This document shows, piece by piece, positions 16,738 to 25,302 of a stretch of 51,278 nucleotides of DNA. The notes beneath the pieces are model-generated. The model searched no databases, was not told where the DNA came from, and saw only the letters and a list, made by a program, of their open reading frames with translations. Origin of the DNA: Alistipes sp. Its GTDB lineage: Bacteria > Bacteroidota > Bacteroidia > Bacteroidales > Rikenellaceae. The stretch is taken from NCBI GenBank assembly GCA_017558115.1, contig JAFYWG010000058.1, positions 1 to 51,278 of the forward strand. Reading direction: 5' to 3'. The number at the start of each line of letters is the position of its first letter. The stretch's first letter is position 1. Position numbers and translations under genes: made by a program.

Positions 16738-16772
16738 AGAAGCCGTACGACGCAACGTCGTCGCGCGACTTC
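16734..16772 (+). terminator. Hairpin at the end of mqnA
   Basis: AAGAAGCCG at the end of mqnA can pair with CGACTTCTT (one mismatch), and an inner ACGACG/CGTCGT stem has a CAA loop. The following bases are pyrimidine-rich, not a clean T-run, so its strength as a terminator is uncertain. Confidence 0.5.
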
Positions 16773-16782
16773 TTCCCTCCGA

Positions 16783-16836
16783 CTCAAGCGGGGCATTTAT
16801 GTATTGAGCCCCACACGAAAGGCCCACCCGTGGGGC
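16783..16836 (+). promoter_or_regulatory. Possible switching hairpins in the corA leader
   Basis: The bases GCCCC at 16808-16812 can pair with GGGGC at 16790-16794, or as GCCCCAC (16808-16814) with GTGGGGC (16830-16836). A CTCAA/TTGAG pairing (16783-16787 with 16804-16808) is a third option. These pairings exclude one another. This is reminiscent of metal-responsive leaders upstream of magnesium transporter genes, but no known riboswitch class is recognised. Confidence 0.35.
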
Positions 16837-16867
16837 AGAGTTGAATAATAAAGAATAAAACTTGCAC

Positions 16868-16873
16868 AGGAGG
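16868..16873 (+). promoter_or_regulatory. Strong Shine-Dalgarno of corA
   Basis: AGGAGG ends four bases before the ATG at 16878. Most genes in this window, as in Bacteroidetes generally, lack a strong Shine-Dalgarno, so its presence here is notable and confirms the start. Confidence 0.7.
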
Positions 16874-16877
16874 AGAT

Positions 16878-17831
16878 ATGATTACCATCTATCTTAAGCA
16901 ATACAACAAGATTATCCGCAACGCCGACACCGACCTCTTCGACGAGCTCGGCTTCGACGACATCCTCTGGATTGACCTATTAGACCCCTCGATAAAGGAG
17001 CAGAAGGCTGTTGAGAACTTCATGGAGTTGAGCCTACAGACACGCCAGCAGGTCGAGGAGATTGAGTCTACATCAAAATATTCGGAGACCGAGAATGCCA
17101 TCATCTCGAACTCTAACTTCTTTGTGCCTCAGGGCGATAGCTTCACCGTGGAGCCCGTGTCGTTTATCATATCGAACGAGGGTGTGCTCGTGTCGATGCG
17201 TCAGGCCGAGTTCCGCACCTTCCGCGAGGCGGAGAAGCGTCTGCAGATGAACTATCGTAGTTACTCTACTGGCTACCATATCCTTATCTCGCTCTTAGAG
17301 GTACGCATCGACTACGATGCTGACCTTGTGGAGATGGTGGGTAAGCAGGTTGCTAAGATGAGTAAGGATATAAGCAGCGGTTCGAAGATTGATAAGGAGG
17401 TATTGTATCGCATCAACGAGTTGCAGGAGAACACCATGTTGTTGCGCGAGAATATCTTTGACCGTCAGCGAGTTATCTCCTCTATCTTGCGTTCGGAGCG
17501 CTTCCCCAACGATATCTATCCTCGCCTGCAGCTCATGATCAAGGACGTCAACTCGCTCATCAGCCATGCCGACTTTAGCTTCCAGCGTTTGGACTACATC
17601 CAGGATGCGGCATTGGGTCTTATCAACATCGAGCAGAACGAGATAGTAAAGATCTTCTCCGTGGCGGCTGTAGTCTTCATGCCCGCGACGCTTGTGGCGA
17701 GTATGTATGGTATGAACTTCAAGTTTATGCCCGAGCTTAATTGGGAGTATGGCTACTTATGGGCCCTCGCGCTGATGTTGCTTGTCTCGGCACTCACGTT
17801 CTGGTATTTCAAATTCAAAAAATGGCTATAA
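16878..17831 (+). CDS. corA: CorA magnesium/cobalt transporter
   Basis: CorA is a homopentameric inner-membrane channel for Mg2+ uptake. The 317-residue protein has the large cytoplasmic N-terminal domain (about 1-250) with its long stalk helix. Two C-terminal transmembrane helices follow (about 257-277 and 290-311) with the signature YGMNF (GMN motif) after the first, and a basic KFKKWL tail. Length and order are normal. It follows mqnA by 140 bases that can form alternative hairpins, and it has an unusually strong AGGAGG ribosome site. A terminator lies just after the stop. Confidence 0.95.
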   Translation: MITIYLKQYNKIIRNADTDLFDELGFDDILWIDLLDPSIKEQKAVENFMELSLQTRQQVEEIESTSKYSETENAIISNSNFFVPQGDSFTVEPVSFIISNEGVLVSMRQAEFRTFREAEKRLQMNYRSYSTGYHILISLLEVRIDYDADLVEMVGKQVAKMSKDISSGSKIDKEVLYRINELQENTMLLRENIFDRQRVISSILRSERFPNDIYPRLQLMIKDVNSLISHADFSFQRLDYIQDAALGLINIEQNEIVKIFSVAAVVFMPATLVASMYGMNFKFMPELNWEYGYLWALALMLLVSALTFWYFKFKKWL

Positions 17832-17839
17832 ACAAGAAA

Positions 17840-17863
17840 AGCAGTCCTTGGACTGCTTTTTTT
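17840..17863 (+). terminator. Terminator of corA
   Basis: A 7-bp stem (AGCAGTC, 17840-17846, with GACTGCT, 17851-17857) closes a CTTG loop and runs into seven T residues. Confidence 0.9.
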
Positions 17864-17912
17864 GCTTGGTGATAAACGCGCGTAGGATGATGCTCTGATT
17901 GTTAGTCTATGA

Positions 17913-18362
17913 CTAATTATGAATTATAAGGAAGCTCTCCATCTCGCCGTGGGTCTCCACCAATACCTCGAACTCTCCAGCGGGTAGGTTCTCTATCTCT
18001 ATGTGCTTATTCTCAGTCACGTAGACCTGTGCTGTGTTGTTGTCGTGGTCTACGATGGTGATGGTTGCTATGCCTGCGTCCGATGCCAATGTAATGTCCA
18101 GTGTTGAGTCGTCGCTAAGGTATATCTCCACAATGCGGGGGCGGGGTAGCTTCTGCGAGGGCACGATAGGACGCCTCTTTATGGGCATGGTCGGTTTAAT
18201 GCCAGGATTGCTGGGAGTACCTCCAGGTTCTTGATTTTCTCCTTCGTCACCAGTGCCTGGTTCGATAGGACATGGTGCGCCGGGACTACAACAATCGTTC
18301 ACACTACAGCCTGTTATCATCATGGCCACAATACCATAGCATACATATCTCAATGCTTTCAT
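17913..18362 (-). CDS. Small secreted lipoprotein (DUF3244-like)
   Basis: The 149-residue product has a lipobox ending ITGC (Cys19). A Gly/Pro/Glu-rich linker (about 25-62) leads to one beta-sandwich domain of about 75 residues. Its strands (RIVEIYLSDDSTLDITL, IATITIVDHDNN, IEIENLPAGEFEVLVET) resemble the DUF3244 family of small Bacteroidetes secreted proteins. It lies 11 bases after the TPR/LuxR regulator and is co-transcribed with it. By analogy with ligand-sensor pairs it may be a partner or target of that regulator, but nothing in the sequence proves this. Confidence 0.75.
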   Translation of the reverse strand: MKALRYVCYGIVAMMITGCSVNDCCSPGAPCPIEPGTGDEGENQEPGGTPSNPGIKPTMPIKRRPIVPSQKLPRPRIVEIYLSDDSTLDITLASDAGIATITIVDHDNNTAQVYVTENKHIEIENLPAGEFEVLVETHGEMESFLIIHN

Positions 18363-18373
18363 ACTTTACTTGT

Positions 18374-20053
18374 TTATTTGTCTGATAGTAGCGCTATAAG
18401 CTGTTCGCAATCAGCCATGTTTGCACTCTTAAGTTTACTCTTTATATTATACTTTATCTTTGACACTGCTACGGGGTCGCTATCTATAAATAGCGATATT
18501 GCACGGTTGGAGAATCCCGCAAAGGAGTATAGTGCCACGCGGTAGTCGCGCTCGCTGATGCGTGGTAGCACGCCCTTTAGTCTCTGCATGGCGTTGTTAC
18601 GATATTTATTCACCATTGCACAGAGCTCATCTATGCGCGAAGAGTCACCCTTAATGGCCTCGATAGTCTCCAATACCTTGTTGAACACCAGGCTTTTATG
18701 TCGCGATGACCCGCTGTGGTCGTAGTATATGTCGCAGAGCTCGTTTAGCTCGCTGAAGCGGTCGCGGTACAATGCCGTAATCGATGATGCCATGTCGCGT
18801 GGTATGCGTTCGATGTCGTTGTGCAAACTCTCTATCGTCTCTACGTAGTTTGCTATCTCGCGATTCTTACGGCGTATGCGGTGACGAGCATAGAGGCTTA
18901 GGCCTACAATCACAATTATGACGGCTACGCCCACGGCGATATATATCGTCACGTTGCGTTGGTGCATAAGCTCCCTCTCACGCATCTCCGCCTCGAGGTC
19001 GGCACGTAGCATATCGACCTGCAGGTTGAGCACGGGCTGCTCCAATACTGCTACGATCAGCTCATCTTGCGCTTGCTTGCTCTGCTCCTGCCAGTATAGC
19101 GCCCTCTCGGCATCGCCCACATTGCGGTGGATGATGTAGTGCGCATACTCCACATCTGCCCACTCCACGTCCTCCTCCATTCTCTCGGCGGCATCGACAA
19201 GAGCCAATGCCTCGGCAAGCTCTCCCTCATGCGCCAAGAGCATAGCCTTAACGCACATATAGTGGGGTTCACCATAGAGTAATACTCCCTCGCGCTCAAT
19301 TAGTTCCACGTACGTGCGACACATGTCGTAGTCGTCAAGGTATATCGAAAGATCGAGTAGTTCGTGGGTCACGGCGCAGGTAAATCGATCGTTCTCAGTC
19401 GTCTCGGTATAGCTGAGTACACCCTCCAGGAGTGCCTTAGCCTCGTCGAAGCGACGTAGCTGAATTAGTGTGCCGCCGATGTCGTAGTCCAAGAACTTGA
19501 CATGCTCTTCAAGTCCAAGCTCTGCAAAGCAGTCGCGCGCAGCAACATAGGCATCGTAGGCATTGGTGTAGAGGCATCCCTCGCTGTAGATATCTCCCTT
19601 AAGGCGCTCCACAGAGCCGCGTAGCTTGGTGTTTGCCACTTTGTCCAACGACTTATCTGCCTCCATAAGTGCCACCATAGCCTCGGCATGGTTGCCACCA
19701 TTGTATGCTACCACGGCGTGTTGGAACATTGCTCTTGCTCGCTTGGCATGGCTGTCGCTCTCTAAGTAGTAGAGCATCATGGGGCGCGTGAGAGAGTCCA
19801 CATCGACGTCGATATAGTTGTAGTAGCACGCCTCGCTGTAGACAAGGCCGTAGTGTGCCCTGTCCTCCTCGGTGCGTAGCTCGTCGCTCGCCACACCCTC
19901 CATTATGCGCAACGCCTCCTCGGGTTGCTCCTCCACAAGGCGCTCTGCACGCTCGATGCTCTCGATAGCCTCACGACTCGAGCACCCTGCAATAAGCAAT
20001 GCCACCGCTACCAAGGCGATGTATGTCGAGATATGTCTTACCCTCAAACGCAT
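18374..20053 (-). CDS. Second membrane-tethered TPR regulator with LuxR-like HTH
   Basis: The 559-residue product begins with a lipobox-like signal ending IAGC (Cys24), then TPR-like helices over about 28-345. A transmembrane helix (about 366-388, TIYIAVGVAVIIVIVGLSLY) leads to a basic stretch (RHRIRRKNREI) and a coiled coil. The C-terminus (about 499-542) has ISERDYRVALYSFAGFSNRA and SDPVAVSKIKYNIKSKLK, which follow the LuxR helix-turn-helix spacing. Sensor outside and DNA-binding inside is the likely layout, as in the regulator at 6639. It is the first gene of a two-gene operon with the small lipoprotein at 17913, behind a full Bacteroidetes promoter at 20068-20098. Confidence 0.82.
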   Translation of the reverse strand: MRLRVRHISTYIALVAVALLIAGCSSREAIESIERAERLVEEQPEEALRIMEGVASDELRTEEDRAHYGLVYSEACYYNYIDVDVDSLTRPMMLYYLESDSHAKRARAMFQHAVVAYNGGNHAEAMVALMEADKSLDKVANTKLRGSVERLKGDIYSEGCLYTNAYDAYVAARDCFAELGLEEHVKFLDYDIGGTLIQLRRFDEAKALLEGVLSYTETTENDRFTCAVTHELLDLSIYLDDYDMCRTYVELIEREGVLLYGEPHYMCVKAMLLAHEGELAEALALVDAAERMEEDVEWADVEYAHYIIHRNVGDAERALYWQEQSKQAQDELIVAVLEQPVLNLQVDMLRADLEAEMRERELMHQRNVTIYIAVGVAVIIVIVGLSLYARHRIRRKNREIANYVETIESLHNDIERIPRDMASSITALYRDRFSELNELCDIYYDHSGSSRHKSLVFNKVLETIEAIKGDSSRIDELCAMVNKYRNNAMQRLKGVLPRISERDYRVALYSFAGFSNRAISLFIDSDPVAVSKIKYNIKSKLKSANMADCEQLIALLSDK

Positions 20054-20067
20054 AGTTGTAACCTTGA

Positions 20068-20098
20068 CAAAGATATGAAAAAAATGCTTTGTTGCAAA
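20068..20098 (-). promoter_or_regulatory. Promoter of the second TPR regulator
   Basis: On the minus strand TTTG (20098-20095), exactly 19 bases and TATCTTTG (20075-20068) form a consensus Bacteroidetes promoter. It lies only 15 bases before the start codon, giving a very short leader. Confidence 0.75.
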
Positions 20099-20220
20099 AT
20101 TGTGCGGCGCCTCAGTACCTCAATTTTTAGCACCTCAATTTTGATATGCAAATTTACTACTATGCGCGCGAAGTGCAAAATTTTTAGGTCTCAAATTTTT
20201 CCGCGATAGGCTTCGATTGG

Positions 20221-20320
20221 CATTGATAATCAGTGAGTTATAAGTTGGAATTTTGCGAGTTTTTCATAGTGCTGATAATCAGATAGTTATGGCGCAGTAG
20301 TTGATAGTCAGTGTGTTAGG
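20221..20320. repeat. Dispersed intergenic repeat, copy B and satellites
   Basis: Bases 20247-20293 match copy A at 13349-13394. TGATAATCAG-like motifs recur at about 20224, 20273 and 20299, each followed by GTTA or GTTAGG. This is a degenerate tandem arrangement of one repeat unit. Confidence 0.55.
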
Positions 20321-20477
20321 TGGTTGTAGTGGTGGTTTTCTTGAGCAATCTGGGTTCTTGTGGGTTTTGGTGGGTTATGGTGAGGTGGGGGCTTGTTGGT
20401 TGGTGCGCGTCAAAGCCATGCTCGGGATAATCCATAAAAAAATCCTCTCCACTCCCCAAATATTTGGCTTTTTTTTG

Positions 20478-20485
20478 TATATTTG
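20478..20485 (+). promoter_or_regulatory. -7 box of the potABCD operon
   Basis: The bases TATATTTG match TAnnTTTG. A TTTG at 20463-20466 is too close to act as the -33 element, so the promoter is only partly matched. The leader that follows is about 115 bases long. Confidence 0.5.
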
Positions 20486-20606
20486 CGCACAATATACACT
20501 TGTGTAGATGGGGTGTTAGCTATGACGGAGAACTAAGGCGCGGTGCCGCAACTCCTAAATAGACGTAACACAATGGTTATTAACTGTTAACACACTTTAA
20601 TTTGAA

Positions 20607-22004
20607 ATGACGAAATCGAACCACATCATCGAAATTTGCAACATCACAAAGTCGTTCCCCGACAAGGTGGTGCTCAACGATGTTAGTTTGACGGTAAAGC
20701 AGGGCGAGTTCCTAACCATACTCGGACCCTCAGGTTGCGGTAAGACAACACTTCTGCGACTTATTGCCGGTTTCAATAGCGCATCGAGCGGTAAGATACT
20801 CCTCGACGGCAAGGATATGACAACTATCCCGCCACACGAGCGTCCTGTGAATACCGTGTTCCAGCGTTATGCGCTATTCCCCAATTACAATGTCTACGAC
20901 AATATTGCCTTCGGCCTCAAGCTTAAGAAGGTGGATAAGAAGGAGATAGAGCAGCGTGTGAAGCGTGCCCTCAAGATGGTGGGCATGACCGACTACGAGC
21001 ACCGCGATGTGCAGTCGCTCTCGGGTGGTCAGCAGCAGCGCGTGGCCATTGCACGTGCTATTGTCAACCGCCCCAAGGTGTTGCTCCTGGATGAGCCACT
21101 TGCGGCTCTCGACCTCAAGATGCGTAAGGATATGCAGATGGAGCTCAAGGAGATGCACCGCACGCTCGGTATCACCTTCGTGTACGTTACGCACGACCAG
21201 GAGGAGGCCCTCACACTCTCGGACACAATCGTCGTTATGAACGAGGGTGTAATTCAGCAGGTGGGTACACCTACCGACATATACAATGAGCCATGCAACG
21301 CCTTTGTTGCCGACTTTATCGGTGAGAGTAACATCCTCAATGCCACAATGATACGAGATGGCGTAGTGGAGTTCATGGGTAAGAAGTTTGAGTGTATCGA
21401 CGCAGGCTTTGGCGAGAATACTCCCGTTGATGTCGTTGTTCGCCCCGAGGATGTATATATCATCCGCAATGCCGAGGCGGCGATGTTCCACGGCACTGTG
21501 CGCTCGTGCATCTTCAAGGGTGTGCACTACGAGATGTTTGTAGATACGCCCGACGGCTACGAGATTCAGATTCAGGACTATAACTGCTTCGAGCCTGGTA
21601 CAGAGGTGGGCATGATGATTAAGCCTAACGACATTCACGTTATGCGCAAGGAGCGCACCGAGAACCATGTTGTGGGTAAACTCATCGACGCTACACACGT
21701 GGAGATTCTTGGTGAGAGCTTCGAGTGTGAGGCTGTTGAGGGCATCGAAAATGGCGCGGAGGTAGATGTAGCCTTCGGCTTCTCGGATGTGGAGCTTACG
21801 GACGATCCCGATGATGGTACTTCATGGGGTACAATCCGCTTTATCCTCTACAAGGGTGACCGCTATCATATCACTCTACGCACGGAGGATGACGATGTGT
21901 TATATGTCGACACACGTGACGTGTGGGAGGACCTCGATGAGGTGGGTATCAAGATTCGCCCACAGGCACTCAAGGTTACAGCGCTCAATACTAAGAACGC
22001 CTAA
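20607..22004 (+). CDS. potA: Spermidine/putrescine ABC transporter, ATPase PotA
   Basis: PotA powers polyamine import at the inner membrane. Visible motifs are Walker [10 protein letters not shown] (40-48), the Q-loop [11 protein letters not shown], the signature [14 protein letters not shown], Walker [13 protein letters not shown] and the switch His in VTHDQEEAL. After residue about 240 lies a TOBE-type regulatory region. At 465 residues it is about 85 longer than E. coli PotA. The extra part (about 350-465) looks like a further TOBE-like unit with paired [19 protein letters not shown] and [15 protein letters not shown] strands. It is the first gene of potABCD, 12 bases ahead of potB. Confidence 0.93.
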   Translation: MTKSNHIIEICNITKSFPDKVVLNDVSLTVKQGEFLTILGPSGCGKTTLLRLIAGFNSASSGKILLDGKDMTTIPPHERPVNTVFQRYALFPNYNVYDNIAFGLKLKKVDKKEIEQRVKRALKMVGMTDYEHRDVQSLSGGQQQRVAIARAIVNRPKVLLLDEPLAALDLKMRKDMQMELKEMHRTLGITFVYVTHDQEEALTLSDTIVVMNEGVIQQVGTPTDIYNEPCNAFVADFIGESNILNATMIRDGVVEFMGKKFECIDAGFGENTPVDVVVRPEDVYIIRNAEAAMFHGTVRSCIFKGVHYEMFVDTPDGYEIQIQDYNCFEPGTEVGMMIKPNDIHVMRKERTENHVVGKLIDATHVEILGESFECEAVEGIENGAEVDVAFGFSDVELTDDPDDGTSWGTIRFILYKGDRYHITLRTEDDDVLYVDTRDVWEDLDEVGIKIRPQALKVTALNTKNA

Positions 22005-22016
22005 CGACTGCGCGCT

Positions 22017-22811
22017 ATGGGTAAGTTGTTGAAATTCTTCTCGCGACGACGCAGCTGGAGCCTTCCTTATGTGCTCTTTTTGGCTGTGTTTGTTGTTGCG
22101 CCCCTATTGCTCATCATGCTATACGCATTCCAGGGCGAGGATGGTGGCTTCACGTTTTCCAACTTCGATAAGTTCGTGCACCAGCGCGAGGCTATCAATA
22201 CGTTTATCTATTCGATAGGTATTGCGCTGATCACTACGCTTATATGTATCTTCTTGGGCTATCCTGCAGCCTATATCCTCTCGAAGATGAAGGCATCTAC
22301 GGCACGTGTCGTAGTGATGTTGTTCATCTTGCCGATGTGGATAAACGTGCTTGTGCGTACGCTGGCTACGGTAGCTCTCTTCGACTTTTTGACGTTGCCC
22401 TTGGGTGAGGGTGCGCTCATCTTCGGCATGGTGTACAACTTCTTGCCGTTTATGATTTACCCCATCTACAACGTCTTGCAGAAGATGGATCACTCGCTGA
22501 TTGAGGCGGCTGAGGACCTCGGTGCTACGCCACGTCAGGTCTTCACGAAGGTTATCTTCCCGCTCTCGATGCCCGGCATCGTAAGCGGCGTTATGATGGT
22601 CTTCATGCCCACAATCTCGACATTCGCAATCGCGGAGTTGCTCACTATGAACAACATCAAGCTCTTCGGTACCACCATCCAGGAGAATATCAATAATGGT
22701 ATGTGGCACTATGGTGCGGCGTTGTCGTTCATTATGCTTGTGATTATTGGTATAACCACGCTCTTCTCAGGCTCTTCGGATGAGGATGGCGCTAACGATG
22801 GTCTCTTGTAG
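22017..22811 (+). CDS. potB: Spermidine/putrescine ABC transporter permease PotB
   Basis: This 264-residue inner-membrane permease has six hydrophobic helices. It carries the cytoplasmic EAA loop EAAEDLGATPRQVFTKVIFP that docks on the ATPase. The N-terminus is basic (FFSRRRSWSLPYV), as usual for PotB. It lies between potA and potC; its stop is one base ahead of the potC start. Together with PotC it forms the membrane channel of the importer. Confidence 0.93.
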   Translation: MGKLLKFFSRRRSWSLPYVLFLAVFVVAPLLLIMLYAFQGEDGGFTFSNFDKFVHQREAINTFIYSIGIALITTLICIFLGYPAAYILSKMKASTARVVVMLFILPMWINVLVRTLATVALFDFLTLPLGEGALIFGMVYNFLPFMIYPIYNVLQKMDHSLIEAAEDLGATPRQVFTKVIFPLSMPGIVSGVMMVFMPTISTFAIAELLTMNNIKLFGTTIQENINNGMWHYGAALSFIMLVIIGITTLFSGSSDEDGANDGLL

Positions 22812-22812
22812 C

Positions 22813-23643
22813 ATGAAGAAGTTTTTATCTAACTCATACATCGCGCTGTTGTTGATGATGCTCTATGCACCTATCATCATCATCGCAATCTTCTCGTTCA
22901 CAGAGTCTAAGGTCTTGGGTAACTGGACAGGCTTCTCGGCAGAGTTGTACACTTCGCTCTTCTCGGGTGGCGTGACCGACCGCCTTGTGGATGCTATTCA
23001 GAACACATTCCTTATCGCCCTTGTTGCTGCTACGGTATCTACGCTGTTGGGTACTGTTGCCGCCATCGGTATCAATGACCTGCGCTACCGCAAGCGTCGT
23101 GCTATCAACTTCGTGAACAACATTCCGATTTTGAACCCCGATATCATCACCGGTATCTCGCTCTTCTTGCTCTTCGTATCGATAGGTATCACGCAGGGCT
23201 ATACCACTGTGATATTGGCACATATCGCCTTCTGTACACCCTATGTTGTGTTGAGCGTCATGCCACGACTCATGCAGATGAACCCCAATATCTACGAGGC
23301 TGCTCTCGACCTCGGTGCTACGCCCATGCAGGCTATGCGCCGTGTCATCATCCCCGAGATTCGTCCAGGCATGATTTCGGGCTTCATTCTCGCCTTCACG
23401 CTCTCTATCGACGACTTTGCCGTTACGATCTTCACCAACGGCACCGACGGCTTGGAGACCCTCTCGACGTTCATCTATGCCGATGCCCGCAAGGGTGGCC
23501 TAACGCCCGAGTTGCGTGCATTGTCTACCATCATCTTGGTTGTGGTGTTGCTGCTCTTGCTCGTTGTAAACTATCGTGCTCACCGCCAGGCAAAGCGCGC
23601 TGAGGAGCAGGCAAAACAGCTTAAAAACTATTCGCGCCGATGA
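22813..23643 (+). CDS. potC: Spermidine/putrescine ABC transporter permease PotC
   Basis: This 276-residue permease has six predicted helices and the EAA loop EAALDLGATPMQAMRRVIIP. The ATG at 22813 (MKKFLSNSYIALLL) is chosen. A longer frame from 22780 overlaps the potB end and would add a non-conserved tail before the first helix. It overlaps potD by four bases (ATGA), so the two are translationally coupled. The central loop FTLSIDDFAVTIFT is typical of PotC. Confidence 0.93.
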   Translation: MKKFLSNSYIALLLMMLYAPIIIIAIFSFTESKVLGNWTGFSAELYTSLFSGGVTDRLVDAIQNTFLIALVAATVSTLLGTVAAIGINDLRYRKRRAINFVNNIPILNPDIITGISLFLLFVSIGITQGYTTVILAHIAFCTPYVVLSVMPRLMQMNPNIYEAALDLGATPMQAMRRVIIPEIRPGMISGFILAFTLSIDDFAVTIFTNGTDGLETLSTFIYADARKGGLTPELRALSTIILVVVLLLLLVVNYRAHRQAKRAEEQAKQLKNYSRR

Positions 23644-25253
23644 AAACACTTAACTATATAATGCGCCTATGTGCCGTTGTGCTATGCTTCGGCATCGTTG
23701 CTACATCGTGTGGCGAGCCCGAGCGTAAGGAGGTCCTTAAGGTCTACAACTGGGGTGACTACATCGATGAGGAGCTTTTGGACGAGTTCGAGGTGTGGTA
23801 CTACGAGCAGACGGGCTGCGAGGTGGAGATTATATACCAGACCTTTGACATCAACGAGGTGATGCTCGCAAAGATTGAGAAGGGCGAGGCCGACTTTGAT
23901 GTTGTATGTCCTTCGGAGTATATCATCGAGCGTATGATGCGCAACAACCTCTTGCAACCCATTGTGGATGATGAGTTCTTGGCAGACCTCGAGGAGACAG
24001 GCACAGAGAACTATCTCGGTTGTGTGTCGCCCTATATCCGCGATCAGTTCGACCACATTATCACCCCCGATAGCACACTCAACGCCAACGACTATGCCGT
24101 CGGCTATATGTGGGGTACTACGGGTATCCTCTTCAACACCGAGAATGTCACCCGAGAGGAGGCTATGTCGTGGGACTTGATGTTCGACGAGCGCCTTGAG
24201 GGTAAGATATTGGTTAAGGATGCCTTCCGCGATGTCTACTCTCCTATGTTGGTGTATGCCAAGACGTTGGAGGCTCGCGATAATGGTATCTTGAAGCCTA
24301 ATGAGACCCTTCCTTTGAATGAGGCCGCAGCCATAGAGCGTGGCCTTGAGGGTAAGGTTCCCACCATTGAGGAGCTTATGTTCGACTCGTCGGATGAGTC
24401 TATCGCCCATGTTGAGGAGTACCTCAAGCGCATGAAGCGCCTCGTGGCGGGCTGGGAGGCCGACTTCGGCAAGGAGATGATGACGCAGAATAAGGCGTGG
24501 ATAAACCTCATGTGGAGTGGCGATGCCGTATGGGCTATCGAGGAGGCCGCAGAGGTGGGCGTGAGCCTCGACTACGTTGTTCCCGAGGAGGGTAGCGTGG
24601 TGTGGTTTGACGGTTGGGTAATACCCAAGTATGCTAAGAATGCACGCGCTGCGCGCTACTTCATCAACTATATGTGTAAGCCCGAGAATGCTGTGCGCAA
24701 TATGGATGCTACGGGCTATGTGAGTGTCGTGGCTACCGAGGAGGTGTTGCGCGCTATGGACCCCATGCTTGCTGCTATGGACGAGGTTGCGGAGGCCATG
24801 GGCGATGCCGATATGGCTTGGTCATGTCCTCTGTGTGGCTTGGATAACTCCGAGATAGAGCTTCTTCAGTCGAAGCGTGATGCACTCCTACAGGAGGAGG
24901 CTGTAGACCTCAGCTACTTCTTTAGGGATGATGAGGGTAACCCCTTGGAGTTCGACATGGGTAACGGCTACATGGTAAATGCCTCAAGCGTATATGTAGA
25001 CCCCATCATGTACCCCGACCAGACGGTAATTGACCGTTGTGCCATGATGCACGACAGTGGCGAGCAGACAGAGAAGATGCTCGAGATGTGGTCGCGCGTC
25101 AAGGGTGACAACCTCTCTCCATGGATGCTCGGTTTTATCATCTTGTCGTTCATGGTCATCGTGGTGTGGGTAGTATGGCGCAAGGTTGATGCCTACCGCA
25201 AGCAGCAGAAGATGCTAAAACGCCGCCATCACGCCCGCAAGCAGCAGAAATAG
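23640..25253 (+). CDS. potD: Polyamine-binding protein PotD with C-terminal membrane anchor
   Basis: The protein captures spermidine or putrescine for the PotABC channel. It begins with a lipobox ending ATSC (Cys24), and the mature part starts with the PotD-like strand KVYNWGDYIDEELLDEF. Family strands such as YAVGYMWGTTGILFNT, NLMWSGDAVWAIEEA and VVWFDGWVIPKYAKN follow in the usual order. It is 537 residues long, about 190 more than E. coli PotD. The excess is in an acidic insert near 215-270, an extra segment near 390-465 with a CPLCG motif, and a C-terminal transmembrane helix (about 497-515, MLGFIILSFMVIVVWVVW) ending in a very basic cytoplasmic tail (KRRHHARKQQK). Binding to the inner membrane at both ends is inferred. 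Confidence 0.9.
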   Translation: MKTLNYIMRLCAVVLCFGIVATSCGEPERKEVLKVYNWGDYIDEELLDEFEVWYYEQTGCEVEIIYQTFDINEVMLAKIEKGEADFDVVCPSEYIIERMMRNNLLQPIVDDEFLADLEETGTENYLGCVSPYIRDQFDHIITPDSTLNANDYAVGYMWGTTGILFNTENVTREEAMSWDLMFDERLEGKILVKDAFRDVYSPMLVYAKTLEARDNGILKPNETLPLNEAAAIERGLEGKVPTIEELMFDSSDESIAHVEEYLKRMKRLVAGWEADFGKEMMTQNKAWINLMWSGDAVWAIEEAAEVGVSLDYVVPEEGSVVWFDGWVIPKYAKNARAARYFINYMCKPENAVRNMDATGYVSVVATEEVLRAMDPMLAAMDEVAEAMGDADMAWSCPLCGLDNSEIELLQSKRDALLQEEAVDLSYFFRDDEGNPLEFDMGNGYMVNASSVYVDPIMYPDQTVIDRCAMMHDSGEQTEKMLEMWSRVKGDNLSPWMLGFIILSFMVIVVWVVWRKVDAYRKQQKMLKRRHHARKQQK

Positions 25254-25302
25254 GACCTTTGATAGCAATCTTTTTTTACTACTAAACATAACTTATAAGA
25301 CA

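Larger units (their letters stand above)
20054..20606. other. 553-base intergenic region between divergent operons
   Basis: I find no convincing gene. It holds the minus-strand promoter of the TPR regulator (20068-20098), degenerate TGATAATCAG-type repeats (20221-20320), the plus-strand promoter box of potA (20478-20485) and a leader of about 115 bases. A 68-codon frame at 20301-20507 has no ribosome site, odd composition and overlaps the potA promoter, so it is not called. Confidence 0.6.

Noticed and set aside
20301-20507. 68-codon ORF between the TPR regulator and potA
   Set aside because: Gly/Trp/Val-rich composition, no ribosome site, and it overlaps repeats and the potA promoter box.
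22119-22709. 196-codon minus-strand ORF inside potB
   Set aside because: Antisense shadow of potB, with His/Arg/Glu-rich low-complexity sequence.
23682-24410. 242-codon minus-strand ORF inside potD
   Set aside because: Antisense shadow of potD; potD has a clear family match over the same bases.
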